Assembly (NCBI RefSeq): GCF_006494775.1
Contig: NZ_CP041146.1
Coordinates: 4,464,001-4,528,000, forward strand
DNA length: 64,000 nucleotides
Source of the DNA: Nocardioides humi
GTDB lineage: Bacteria; Actinomycetota; Actinomycetes; Propionibacteriales; Nocardioidaceae
Direction of reading: 5' to 3'
Shown piece after piece: positions 9,317 to 19,557 of the stretch. A model generated the notes under the pieces. That model saw only the letters and a program-made list of their open reading frames with translations. It did no database searches and was not told the DNA's origin. Positions within the stretch are counted from its first letter, which is position 1. Each line of letters opens with the position of its first letter. Both the position numbers and the translations under genes were made by a program.

Positions 9317-12300
9317 GTGACCTCGTCGTCGTCCGGGTGGGGTGCTCTGGCGCGCCCACCCCTCGTGCTGCTGACCATGCTCTCCCTGCTGATCCCGCCC
9401 CTGCTGCTCACCGCGCCGCCGGCCCGGGCTGCCGAGGGTGACGACACGGCCGTCGCCATCACCGACGGCACGGTGGTGTGGGGCGTGCGCGCCTCCTTCC
9501 GCAACTACATCGGCGCGGACGGGGTGACCGTCTCCGACGGCCTCACCCAGAACGACGACGGCGAGTTCGTCTTCGACGTCGCCGAGGGCAGCTACGACCC
9601 CGACAGCCACGCGCTGCACCTCGACCTCTCCGGCACGGTCGGCTTCAACGCCCACGGGGGTGCGCTGGACATGACGTTCAGCAACCTTGAGGTGGACATC
9701 GACGGCGACGTCCAGGCGATCACCGCCGAGGTCGTGTCGAAGACCCTGGCCGGCGAGGTCGTGGACTACGGCCGCGTTCCGCTCGCCGATCTGGACATCG
9801 CCCCGACCACGCCGACGGTCGGTGCCGAGCGCACCACCTGGACCGACCTGGCGGCGACGCTGACGGAGGACGCGGCGCCGGCCTTCGCAGGCTTCTACGC
9901 GACGGGCGCCGCCCTCGACCCCGTGACCATCGACTACGACGGACCAGGCGGGAAGCCGGTCGTCACCGCCGAGCAGGTCGTGTCGTCGGGCGCGCCCCAG
10001 TACGAGCGCGCCGGCGAGATCGACGGCCTCGCGCAGGTGACGAACGTCGTCGCCGACGCGCAGCGCGGCGTGCTGCACGTGCAGCACCTGCCCGCAGGAG
10101 GCTCCGTGCCCGTGCTGCAGGCCTACGACCACGAGACGCTCGCCCCGCTCGAGACCGCCACGATCGAGGCCGCGAACGGCGGCTATCCCGGCATGGTCCT
10201 CGACTCGGAGACCGGTGCCGTGCTGATGGCCGCGAGCCAGGACGTCGTCGTCTACGCCTACGACCCCGACGCCGGCTACACGAGCTCCGTGGTCGCCCCG
10301 GGCATCGGGACGGTTCATGAGATCTCCTTCGACAGCCGCTACGACCGGGTGATCGTCCTCGGCTCCGACGGGCTCGCGCTCCTGACCGCGTCCGCCGGTC
10401 AGCCCGGGTACGTCGCGCAGACCTACACCGGTCTCCGGTTCGAGGGCCGCGAGTCGGTGGCCGCGCGCACCCGGACCAGCCTGGTGACGACCTCCGCGGG
10501 GGCTCCGCCGACCTTCGGCAACGGCGCACGACTGATCACCCTCGCCACCGCCACCCTGACCATGACCGCCGTCGCCCTGGACGGTCTCGCCGACCCGAGG
10601 TCGATGCAGCCGGGAGTGTTCGACCAGCCCACCATGGCCTTCCGGGACAGCCGTGGCGTGTGGCTCTCGGCGTACAACGGCGACAAGGTGAGGCTCGTGT
10701 CGGTCGACGGTCAGTGGACGGGCGGGGGTTGGTTCGGGGCACCAGGTGGGGCGTTCCTCGCCGAGCGCACCGAGACGTCGAGCGACTCGGTGCTCATGCT
10801 CGACTACTCCGCCCGCAAGTTCCGCGTCTGGAACGGTGACGGCTGGACCGACGTCAGCGTCCCGGGGCTGGGCTCGAACTCCTTCTCCAACTATCTGGGT
10901 GCCGACATCGGCACCGACCAGACCGTCTTCGTCGCCAGCACCACCGGCGACGATCGCGTGCTGAAGTACCGGATGACCGGCCTGGCGCCGGTGGCGTCGA
11001 CGTCGCCGACCGGTCAGGTGATCCGCCTCGGCGAGGACGACGTCACGCAGGACGTCACGTTCACGACGGCGTTCACCGGTGCCGACGCGATCCGCTGGCA
11101 GACCCGCGGCAGCGCCTCGGCGAAGTGGGCCGACGTCCCTGACGCGACCGGCGAGACGCTGACCTGGTCCGCGACGAGCGAGGACAACGGTCGGCAGTTC
11201 CGGGTGCTCGCCACCAACGGCCAGGCGACCAGCGCCTCGGCCGTGGCCGACCTCACCGTCGAGTTCTTCCCCCGAGTGGCGGCGCAGCCCGACAGCGTCA
11301 CGGTCGCCGAGGGCGAGGACGCGCTGTTCAAGGTGATGCCCTCCGGCTTCCCCTACCCCACGATCACCTGGCAGCGCCGGGTGGCCGGCTTCTGGGAGAG
11401 CATCAGCGGCGACGACGAGAACGTGGAGATCGACGGCGGGTTCCTCACGGTGCTCGACACCGATGTCGAGCAGACCGGCACACGGTTCCGTGCCCGCCTG
11501 TCCAATGCGGTCGGGACCACCTACACCCGCCCTGTCGAGCTGACTGTCGCCGAGCCGTCGAGGGTGCGCCGCGAGATCAGCGGCGGCACGGTGACCTGGG
11601 GTGTCAAGAAGTCCTTCCGCGACTACCTCGCCGGACCGATCGCCCACGGCACCACCACCGTCTCCGACGAGGTGACCCAGAACCCGGACGGCACCTTCGC
11701 CTTCCCGGTCACCGGCGGGTGGAGCGACCCGGCGAACGGCACGGCCGAGGTGCGGCTGGGCGGCAGCGTCCGGTTCGCCGGCCACGACGGCCCGCCGACC
11801 TGCGCCGCCGAGGACTCGCCCTGCCTGGAGCTGACCATCGCCAACCCGGTGCTGCGGCTGGACGGCGGGACCGGCGTCCTCGTCGCCGACGTGACGTCCA
11901 AGGACGAGACGACCCACGAAGTGGTCGCGTACCCCGCGGTCGAGCTGGCCGACGTGGACGCCGCCGGTGCCTGGCGCGTCGCCGGCGACCGGATCACGGC
12001 CCGGCAGCTGCCGGCCGCGCTGACCGGATCCGGTGCGGCGGCGTTCGCTGGCTTCTACGAGGCGGGCGCGGCGCTCGACCCGATCTACCTCGACGGCGTT
12101 CTCGGCGCCGAGATCACCGACCCGGTCGTCACGCCGCCACCCACCGTGACCGCGGCCGCGGTCGAGCTCGACTGGCGGTTCAAGAAGGCCAAGGTACGCG
12201 CGGGCAAGCGGGCCGTGATCCGGCTGGACGCCCGGCTCGTCGGCGCCGCGGGACACCCGACCGGCCAGGTCGTGGTACGCGAGGGCGGGAAGGTGGTCGC

Positions 12301-12460
12301 CACTGCTCACCTGGCCCGGGCCGAGAACGGCAGGCTGAAGATCAAGCTGCCCCGCCTGGCCAAGGGCCGGCACTTCCTGCGTCTGGAGCTGGCGGGGAAC
12401 GCCACGCAGGAGCCCGCCCAGACGGCGTACCAGAAGCTGGTCGTGCGCAAGCGCCGCTAG
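9317..12460 (+). CDS. Secreted protein with two HtaA heme-binding domains and Ig-like domains
   Basis: A 1047-residue exported protein. A signal peptide covers about residues 1-38 (hydrophobic core LVLLTMLSLLIPPLLL, cleavage near ARA-A). The first HtaA domain starts at about residue 50 (VVWGVRASFRNYI; Tyr64, then NAHGG). The second starts at about residue 755 (VTWGVKKSFRDYL, then FAGHDG). Tyr and His at these places are the heme ligands in corynebacterial HtaA. Between them is a ~300-residue region of regular beta repeats that may form a propeller, then one or two Ig-like modules around 570-745. An Ig-like basic domain closes the protein. There is no C-terminal anchor or LPXTG. With the iron box upstream, a role in capturing heme for iron supply is likely. 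No hmuTUV transporter is adjacent. The start is GTG 9317 after GAAAGGA. Confidence 0.88.
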   Translation: MTSSSSGWGALARPPLVLLTMLSLLIPPLLLTAPPARAAEGDDTAVAITDGTVVWGVRASFRNYIGADGVTVSDGLTQNDDGEFVFDVAEGSYDPDSHALHLDLSGTVGFNAHGGALDMTFSNLEVDIDGDVQAITAEVVSKTLAGEVVDYGRVPLADLDIAPTTPTVGAERTTWTDLAATLTEDAAPAFAGFYATGAALDPVTIDYDGPGGKPVVTAEQVVSSGAPQYERAGEIDGLAQVTNVVADAQRGVLHVQHLPAGGSVPVLQAYDHETLAPLETATIEAANGGYPGMVLDSETGAVLMAASQDVVVYAYDPDAGYTSSVVAPGIGTVHEISFDSRYDRVIVLGSDGLALLTASAGQPGYVAQTYTGLRFEGRESVAARTRTSLVTTSAGAPPTFGNGARLITLATATLTMTAVALDGLADPRSMQPGVFDQPTMAFRDSRGVWLSAYNGDKVRLVSVDGQWTGGGWFGAPGGAFLAERTETSSDSVLMLDYSARKFRVWNGDGWTDVSVPGLGSNSFSNYLGADIGTDQTVFVASTTGDDRVLKYRMTGLAPVASTSPTGQVIRLGEDDVTQDVTFTTAFTGADAIRWQTRGSASAKWADVPDATGETLTWSATSEDNGRQFRVLATNGQATSASAVADLTVEFFPRVAAQPDSVTVAEGEDALFKVMPSGFPYPTITWQRRVAGFWESISGDDENVEIDGGFLTVLDTDVEQTGTRFRARLSNAVGTTYTRPVELTVAEPSRVRREISGGTVTWGVKKSFRDYLAGPIAHGTTTVSDEVTQNPDGTFAFPVTGGWSDPANGTAEVRLGGSVRFAGHDGPPTCAAEDSPCLELTIANPVLRLDGGTGVLVADVTSKDETTHEVVAYPAVELADVDAAGAWRVAGDRITARQLPAALTGSGAAAFAGFYEAGAALDPIYLDGVLGAEITDPVVTPPPTVTAAAVELDWRFKKAKVRAGKRAVIRLDARLVGAAGHPTGQVVVREGGKVVATAHLARAENGRLKIKLPRLAKGRHFLRLELAGNATQEPAQTAYQKLVVRKRR

Positions 12461-12470
12461 CGCGAGCCGC

Positions 12471-12506
12471 GCTCACGGCCTGCCTGGGACCGGGCAGGCC
12501 GTGAGC
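12471..12506 (+). terminator. Hairpin terminator after the HtaA-like gene
   Basis: GCTCACGGCCTGCC (12471-12484) pairs perfectly with GGCAGGCCGTGAGC (12493-12506) around an 8-base loop. No T-run follows, as is common in actinobacteria. It separates the HtaA-like gene from guaB. Confidence 0.75.
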
Positions 12507-12521
12507 GCCGTCACGGCCTAG

Positions 12522-14030
<1,509 letters not shown>

Positions 14031-14122
14031 CGACGCCTGTGGAGGACGCGCACGCGCGCTGACGAAACCCGGTTCACTTCCTGATGACCTGCTCTCGGGT
14101 CCATCATGGAAGGAGAACCGAT

Positions 14123-14692
14123 GTGTCCGTCGCACTCGCTGGAGACCACGTGGAGACCCTGCAACGCATCCCGATGTCGTACGAGGAGTACCAGGCTCTG
14201 CCCGAGCACCCTCGGGCGGAATGGGTCGACGGGATCGTGGTCTTCATGAGCCCGCTCGGTGCCCGGCCGGAACACCAACAGGCCGCCCGGCGGCTCGCGA
14301 ACCTGATCGAGGACGCACTGGCTGGTCTCGAGGTCATCGAGTCCGTGGGGATCGCGCTGCCGCGAAACCGTGAGCGACTGCCGGACGTGGCGGCGTTCGG
14401 CGCGCCGGTGCGCACCGAGCTGCCCGTCGTCGAGACGCCGATCCTCGTGGCCGAGGTGCTCTCGCCCTCGACGCGACGCGAGGACCTGATCCGCAAGGGA
14501 CCGGAGTACGCCGAGGCCGGGATCGCCCAGTACTGGGTGGTCGACCTCGATGCTCGCACCATCGAGGTCCAGGAGAACGTCGACGGCCGCTGGGAGCTCC
14601 TGGCGACGATCGATGACGGGAATCCGACCGCCGACGTGCAGGTCGGTGAGCACGGCACCGTGACCGTCGACCTGGCCGCCGTCCTGCGCTGA
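14123..14692 (+). CDS. Uma2/DUF820-family putative restriction-like endonuclease
   Basis: A protein of about 189 residues of the Uma2 (DUF820) family, which has a PD-(D/E)XK nuclease-like fold and unknown biological role. Visible signatures are MSYEEYQALPEHPRAEWVDG near the start, then LPDVAAFG and VAEVLSPSTRREDLIRKGPEY, and finally QYWVVDLDARTIEV. The acidic residues in PDV and AEVLSP correspond to the putative active site. I place the start at GTG 14123, 7 bases after AAGGAG (14110-14115). An earlier GTG/ATG in frame lacks such a site. It sits between guaB and guaB3, where it looks like an insertion into a conserved purine gene pair. Confidence 0.85.
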   Translation: MSVALAGDHVETLQRIPMSYEEYQALPEHPRAEWVDGIVVFMSPLGARPEHQQAARRLANLIEDALAGLEVIESVGIALPRNRERLPDVAAFGAPVRTELPVVETPILVAEVLSPSTRREDLIRKGPEYAEAGIAQYWVVDLDARTIEVQENVDGRWELLATIDDGNPTADVQVGEHGTVTVDLAAVLR

Positions 14693-14730
14693 GCGCGGGT
14701 TCCGCGGCGGCGCCCGATATCCTCCTCGGC

Positions 14731-15837
14731 GTGAGCGACATCGAGATCGGCCGCGCCAAGCGGGCCCGGACGGCGTACTCCTTCGACGACATCGCGATCG
14801 TGCCGTCCCGGCGCACGCGCGACCCCGAGGAGGTCAGCGTCGACTGGCAGATCGACGCCTACCGGTTCTCGCTGCCGATCCTCGCGGCCCCGATGGACTC
14901 GGTGATGTCGCCGCGGACGGCCATCGACTTCGGCCGGTACGGCGGCCTGGGGGTGCTCAACCTCGAGGGCCTGTGGACCCGGTACGACGACCCCGAGCCG
15001 CTGCTCGAGGAGGTGGCCGGGCTGCAGGGCGAGGAGGCGACCCGCCGCCTGCAGGAGATCTACACCGAGCCGATCAAGGCCGACCTGATCACCGAGCGGC
15101 TGCGCGAGGTGCGCGAGGCCGGGGTGACCGTCGCGGGCTCGCTGTCGCCGCAGCGCACCAAGGAGTTCGCCAAGACGGTGACCGACGCGGGCGTCGACCT
15201 GTTCGTCATCCGCGGCACCACGGTCTCGGCCGAGCATGTCTCGAGCCAGGCGGAGCCGCTCAACCTCAAGGAGTTCATCTACGAGCTCGACGTCCCCGTC
15301 ATCGTCGGCGGCTGCGCGACCCACCAGGCCGCGCTGCACCTCATGCGCACCGGCGCGGCCGGCGTCCTCGTCGGGTTCGGCGGCGGCGCGGCCCACACGA
15401 CGCGCACGGTGCTCGGCGTCGCCGTCCCCATGGCGAGCGCCGTGGCCGACGTCGCCGCCGCCCGCCGCGACTACCTCGACGAGTCCGGCGGCCGCTACGT
15501 CCACGTCATCGCCGACGGCTCGATCGGTACGTCGGGCGACCTGGCCAAGGCGATCGCCTGCGGCGCCGACGCCGTCATGGTGGGCTCGCCGTTCGCCCGC
15601 GCCACCGACGCCCCCGGCCGCGGCTTCCACTGGGGCGCCGAGGCCCACCACGCCGACCTGCCGCGCGGTCAGCGGGTGCGGTTCGACCAGGTCGGCACGA
15701 TCGAGGAGATCCTGTTCGGCCCCTCCCGTGTCGCCGACGGCACCATGAACCTCGTCGGCGCCCTCAAGCGCTCGATGGCCACCACCGGCTACACCGAGCT
15801 CAAGGAGTTCCAGCGCGTCGAGGTCGTCGCGCACTGA
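14731..15837 (+). CDS. guaB3: GuaB3-family IMP dehydrogenase-related protein
   Basis: A 368-residue TIM-barrel protein of the GuaB3 family. It keeps the IMPDH start (YSFDDIAIVPSRR, LPILAAPMDSVMSP) and the phosphate-site segments VIADGSIGTSGDLAKAIA and DAVMVGSPFA. It lacks the CBS domains. Where IMPDH has the catalytic Cys loop GPGSICTTR it reads GFGGGAAHTTRTVLG, with no cysteine. It is therefore unlikely to use the normal covalent XMP* mechanism. Its role in actinobacteria is unsettled. The guaB-guaB3 linkage is conserved in this phylum. The GTG start at 14731 is in-frame with the family start. The stop overlaps the next gene. Confidence 0.93.
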   Translation: MSDIEIGRAKRARTAYSFDDIAIVPSRRTRDPEEVSVDWQIDAYRFSLPILAAPMDSVMSPRTAIDFGRYGGLGVLNLEGLWTRYDDPEPLLEEVAGLQGEEATRRLQEIYTEPIKADLITERLREVREAGVTVAGSLSPQRTKEFAKTVTDAGVDLFVIRGTTVSAEHVSSQAEPLNLKEFIYELDVPVIVGGCATHQAALHLMRTGAAGVLVGFGGGAAHTTRTVLGVAVPMASAVADVAAARRDYLDESGGRYVHVIADGSIGTSGDLAKAIACGADAVMVGSPFARATDAPGRGFHWGAEAHHADLPRGQRVRFDQVGTIEEILFGPSRVADGTMNLVGALKRSMATTGYTELKEFQRVEVVAH

Positions 15838-16553
15838 GCGGCCTGGTCGTCGCCGCCGCGCAGGCCGAGGCCCGCGCCGGCGACCTCGCGCACAACGTCG
15901 CGACCGCGGCCCGGCTGGTCCGCGAGGCCGGTGCGCGCGGCGCCCGGCTGGTCGTGCTGCCGGAGGCCTTCCTCACGGGGTACGACGCCGGCGTGTTCGC
16001 CGCGCCGCTGCCGACCCTCGACGTGCTGGCCGGCGCGGCGCTCGACCCGCTGCGGGACGCCGCCGGGGCCGCCGGGGCGACGGTCGTCGCCTCGGCCGCC
16101 CTCCAGCGCGACCACGCCCGCACCCTGAGCACCGTCGTCGTCGACCGCGACGGCACCCTCGCGGCGCCGTACGACAAGCAGCACCTCGACGGCGACGAGC
16201 CCACCTGGTTCGTCCCGGGCGACCACCCCGCGACGATCACCGTCGACGGCGTCGTGCTGGCCCTCTCGATCTGTCGCGACGGCAGCGTCCCCGAGCACGC
16301 CGCGCTCGCCGCGGCGGCCGGCGCGTCGGCGTACCTCGCCTCGGTCGCGTACTTCCCCGGCGGTGCCCGCCGCCTCGACGTCACCTACGCCGCCCGCGCC
16401 CTCGACCACGGCCTGCACGTCGTCGTCGCGGGCCTGACCGGCCGCTGCGGAGCGCACACCTTCATCGGCTGCTCCGCGATCTACGGCCCGGATGCCGAGC
16501 CGCTCGCCCGGCTCGGCGACGAGGAGGGGCTGGCCGTCGCGGAGATCGGCTAG
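15834..16553 (+). CDS. Carbon-nitrogen hydrolase (nitrilase superfamily) with unusual start
   Basis: A 239-residue amidase/nitrilase-fold enzyme of unknown substrate. The Glu-Lys-Cys triad is visible in LVVLPEAFLTGY (Glu), YDKQHL (Lys) and LSICRDG (Cys). The family N-terminus (GLVVAAAQAEARAGDLAHN) lies directly after the guaB3 stop, but this frame has no ATG, GTG or TTG anywhere between the guaB3 stop region and that segment. The only reasonable initiator is the CTG at 15834, overlapping the guaB3 stop as CTGA. This would be a rare CTG start relying on translational coupling. The next GTG is inside the domain and would remove the first beta strand. The stop shares the CTAG at 16550-16553 with the convergent TetR gene. 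Confidence 0.82.
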   Translation: MSGLVVAAAQAEARAGDLAHNVATAARLVREAGARGARLVVLPEAFLTGYDAGVFAAPLPTLDVLAGAALDPLRDAAGAAGATVVASAALQRDHARTLSTVVVDRDGTLAAPYDKQHLDGDEPTWFVPGDHPATITVDGVVLALSICRDGSVPEHAALAAAAGASAYLASVAYFPGGARRLDVTYAARALDHGLHVVVAGLTGRCGAHTFIGCSAIYGPDAEPLARLGDEEGLAVAEIG

Positions 16554-17125
16554 GGCCGCAGGCTGCGCGCGAGCGTGACGGTGAGCCGCTCGACCCACGC
16601 GTCGTCCAGCCGGCCGGGGGTCAGCAGCACGCCGGAGAGCACGGCGCCGATCACGAGGCGGAGCAGGTCGTCCGCGCGGGTGTCGGGGTGCGCCTCGCCG
16701 GCGTGGACGGCGACCCGGATGCGCTCGTCGAGCGCGCGGAAGACGCCGGTGAAGCGCTCCAGCATGGCGGCGTGCAGGTCCGGCCACGTGGTGACCTCGG
16801 CGAGGAGACCGGGGAGGGCGGCCGCGGCGACGGGGGCGCAGAGGGCGTCGCGGGTGCCGCGGACGACGCCGGCGAGGTCGGTGACGAGATCGGCGCCGAG
16901 GTGCAGGTCGAGGGCCAGCTCGCCGGGGAACGCGGCCTCGTGGACGAGGTGGGGGAGCGCGGGCCAGCGGCGGTAGAGGGCGGCCTTGGTCGTCCCCGCC
17001 CGGGCGGCGACGGCGGCGACCGTGACGGCGGCGTACCCGCCCTCGGTCAGCAACGAGCGCACCGCCTCCAGCGCGGCCCGCTCGATCCGCGGGTCCCGCG
17101 GACGGCCGGCGGATCTCGCCCCCAT
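16550..17125 (-). CDS. TetR/AcrR-family transcriptional regulator
   Basis: A 191-residue repressor-type protein. The N-terminal helix-turn-helix is clear: RIERAALEAVRSLLTEGGYAAVTVAAVAARAGTTKAALYRRWPAL, at residues about 15-58. A ligand-binding all-helical C-terminal domain follows with no recognisable specificity. It begins at ATG 17125 (MGARSAGRPRDPR). It diverges from the phosphotransferase operon, with the palindrome TAGAACACGTTCTA in the 96-base gap. The natural inference is that it represses that operon and itself. Its stop codon and that of the nitrilase gene are the two strands of one CTAG. Confidence 0.93.
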   Translation of the reverse strand: MGARSAGRPRDPRIERAALEAVRSLLTEGGYAAVTVAAVAARAGTTKAALYRRWPALPHLVHEAAFPGELALDLHLGADLVTDLAGVVRGTRDALCAPVAAAALPGLLAEVTTWPDLHAAMLERFTGVFRALDERIRVAVHAGEAHPDTRADDLLRLVIGAVLSGVLLTPGRLDDAWVERLTVTLARSLRP

Positions 17126-17170
17126 GGACCTCTTCCCCTCTTTCGATACCGAGGGTACCGTAATCGCCCG

Positions 17171-17192
17171 TTGACAAGTAGAACACGTTCTA
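17171..17192 (+). promoter_or_regulatory. Promoter -35 box with KstR-like palindrome
   Basis: TTGACA (17171-17176) is a consensus -35 box. The dyad TAGAACACGTTCTA (17179-17192) begins 2 bases later, in the spacer. The dyad fits the KstR motif TnnAACnnGTTnnA known from steroid-catabolism genes of mycobacteria and rhodococci. Its position would let a TetR-type repressor block the promoter of the phosphotransferase operon. The adjacent TetR gene is the simplest cognate. Confidence 0.72.
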
Positions 17193-17221
17193 ACAGGCTG
17201 GTGCCACCCCAGGAGGAGCCC

Positions 17222-18382
17222 GTGACCGACCCCGTGACGCCGTCGCCCCCACCCGCCGACATGACCCTGCAGCGGTCGAGTCGCGATGCCGACGACCTTC
17301 GTGCGCGGCTCACCGGGTGGCTCGCCGGGGTGCTGCCGGAGGGCAGCGCGCCCACGGTCACGGTGCACGACGGGATCCAGACCAACGGCATGTCGAGCGA
17401 GACGGTGCTGCTCGGGGTCACCAGCACCGAGGACGGCGCCCGGATCACCCGCGAGTACGTCGCCCGCGTGGCCCCGGCCGCCGGTGACCTGCCCGTCTTC
17501 GCGGAGTATCGGCTCACCGACCAGTACGACGCGATGCGTCTCGCGGGCGAGCTCGCCGGCGTCCCGGTCCCGCCCGTGGGCCTCAACGAGCCGACCGGCG
17601 ACGTGCTCGGCACCCCGTTCTTCCTGATGGAGCGGCTCGACGGCGCGGTGCCGCCCGACGTGCTGCCCTACCCGTTCGGCGACAACTGGCTCTTCGACGC
17701 CTCGCCCGAGCAGCAGGAGCGCCTGCAGCGCACCTCGATCGCCGTGCTCGCCCGGCTGCACGCCGTCCCCGACGCCGCCACCACCTTCGGCTTCCTCGAT
17801 CCCGCGGTCACCGGCCATGAGGGCGCGACCCCACTGGCCCGCAATCTCGCGAAGACGCGCGCCTGGTACGAGTACGCCATCACGACCGACGAGGCGAGCC
17901 CGCGCTCTCCGCTGATCGAGCGCGGCCTGGCCTGGCTCGAGGCCAACCTGCCCGCCGAGGAGGGCGACCCCGTGCTGGTCTGGGGCGACTCCCGGATCGG
18001 CAACATGATGTACCGCGACTTCGAGCCGGTCGCCGTCCTCGACTGGGAGATGGCCACGCTCGGCCCCCGCGAGATGGATCTCGCCTGGCTGGTGTTCGCC
18101 CACCAGGTCTTCCAGGAGATCGCGACCATGCTGGGGCTCCCCGGGATGCCGGACTTCCTCGCCGCGGACGACGTCGTGGCGACGTACCGGGAGCTCAGCG
18201 GCGTCGAGCCGGGCGACCTCACCTGGTACCTCGTCCACGCGGCGGTCAACTGGGGCTGCGTCTTCCTGCGCACCAGTGCCCGGCAGATCCACTTCGGCGA
18301 GATCGAGCGTCCCGAGGACCCCGAGTCGGTCTTCCATCACCGTCCCCTCTTCGAGCGGCTCCTCGAGGAGGTCGGCGCATGA
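17222..18382 (+). CDS. Phosphotransferase family protein (APH/ACAD10-like kinase fold)
   Basis: A 386-residue protein with the aminoglycoside phosphotransferase/choline kinase fold, of the branch often found with acyl-CoA dehydrogenases. The Brenner-type catalytic motif is in VLVWGDSRIGNMMYR (HxD replaced by GDSR-type as usual in this branch), and the metal-binding Asp is in AVLDWEMATLGPREMDLAW. The likely substrate is a hydroxyacyl or other alcohol-bearing metabolite; this is inference from relatives. The start GTG 17222 follows AGGAGG (17211-17216). Its stop overlaps the next gene (ATGA). It is first in a three-gene operon under a KstR-like operator. Confidence 0.87.
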   Translation: MTDPVTPSPPPADMTLQRSSRDADDLRARLTGWLAGVLPEGSAPTVTVHDGIQTNGMSSETVLLGVTSTEDGARITREYVARVAPAAGDLPVFAEYRLTDQYDAMRLAGELAGVPVPPVGLNEPTGDVLGTPFFLMERLDGAVPPDVLPYPFGDNWLFDASPEQQERLQRTSIAVLARLHAVPDAATTFGFLDPAVTGHEGATPLARNLAKTRAWYEYAITTDEASPRSPLIERGLAWLEANLPAEEGDPVLVWGDSRIGNMMYRDFEPVAVLDWEMATLGPREMDLAWLVFAHQVFQEIATMLGLPGMPDFLAADDVVATYRELSGVEPGDLTWYLVHAAVNWGCVFLRTSARQIHFGEIERPEDPESVFHHRPLFERLLEEVGA

Positions 18383-19557
18383 ACCACGACCACGGCCTGC
18401 ACGACGAGTACGTCGGCCTCGGCCCGCTCGACGAGTACCCCATCCACCAGCTCCCGCGCCCGGTCGCGTGGGCCGGCAGCAGCGACCGCAACTTCTACGA
18501 CCGCTGCTATCTCAACGCCCACGACCGCACCGGCGACCTGTTCCTCATCACCGGCCTCGGCTTCTACCCGAACCTCGGCACCAAGGACGCCTTCGTCCTG
18601 CTGCGCCGCGGCGACGAGCAGACCGCCGTCCACCTCGGCGACGCCGCCGACCCCCGCGGCGCGGACCGGATGGCCCAGCAGGTCGGCGGCTACCGGGTCG
18701 AGGTCATCGAGCCGCTGCACCGGCTGCGCCTCGTGCTGGAGGAGACCGAGGGCATCGCCATGGACCTGACCTGGGAGGGCTCCTTCCCGGTCGTCCAGGA
18801 GCTGCCCCACGTCATGCGCCAGGGCAGCGGTACGACGCTCGACGCCCAGCGCTTCGCCCAGCTCGGCACCTGGGAGGGCGTGATCAGCGTCGACGGCACC
18901 GACATCGCGGTGACGCCGGACCGCTGGCTCGGCTCCCGCGACCGGTCCTGGGGCATCCGCCCGGTCGGCGAGGCGGCGCCCGCGGGCAAGCCGGCCGACC
19001 CGGCGTTCGAGGGCATGTGGTGGCTCTACGTGCCGCTGCGCTTCGACGAGTTCTGCGTCGTCATCATCATCCAGGAGACGCCGGACGGCTTCCGCACGCT
19101 CAACGACTGCACCCGGGTCTGGCGCGACGGCCGGGTCGAGCAGCTCGGCTGGCCCCGGGTGTCGGTCCGCTACGCACCCGGCACCCGGGTCCCCGCCGGC
19201 GCCACCATCGTCTGCACCACCCCGCGCGGCGAGGAGCTGGTGCTCGAGGTCGCCTCGAAGCTGCCGGTCCCGATCCACGTCGGCGGCGGGTACGGCGGCG
19301 ACTCGGACTGGACCCACGGCATGTGGAAGGGCCCTGCGTTCACCGAGCGGCTGACGTACGACATGTTCGACCCCGCCGTCGCGGGCCGCGTGATGTTCGG
19401 CGTGATCGACCACGTCGGGCAGGCCACCGTGCATGGTCCCGGCGCCGGCGTACCCGACGGCTCCGAGGGGTGGGGCCTGTTCGAGCACGGCGCCCTCGGC
19501 CGGCACGACCCCTCGGGATTCAGCGACTGGTTCGACCTGGCGAAGGAGACTCCATGA
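18379..19557 (+). CDS. Conserved hypothetical protein, possibly lipocalin-like (CrtC/AttH type)
   Basis: A soluble 392-residue protein with no signal peptide or TM segment. I recognise it only as a conserved actinobacterial family found beside phosphotransferases and dehydrogenases in lipid/steroid loci. The repeated beta-rich patterns (WLGSRDRSWGIRPVG, MWWLYVPLRFDEFCVVIIIQE, VFGV-like strands) suggest a double-barrel lipocalin fold like CrtC/AttH hydratases. No catalytic motif is certain. The ATG 18379 overlaps the previous stop and its own stop overlaps the aldehyde dehydrogenase start, so all three genes are coupled. Confidence 0.75.
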   Translation: MNHDHGLHDEYVGLGPLDEYPIHQLPRPVAWAGSSDRNFYDRCYLNAHDRTGDLFLITGLGFYPNLGTKDAFVLLRRGDEQTAVHLGDAADPRGADRMAQQVGGYRVEVIEPLHRLRLVLEETEGIAMDLTWEGSFPVVQELPHVMRQGSGTTLDAQRFAQLGTWEGVISVDGTDIAVTPDRWLGSRDRSWGIRPVGEAAPAGKPADPAFEGMWWLYVPLRFDEFCVVIIIQETPDGFRTLNDCTRVWRDGRVEQLGWPRVSVRYAPGTRVPAGATIVCTTPRGEELVLEVASKLPVPIHVGGGYGGDSDWTHGMWKGPAFTERLTYDMFDPAVAGRVMFGVIDHVGQATVHGPGAGVPDGSEGWGLFEHGALGRHDPSGFSDWFDLAKETP

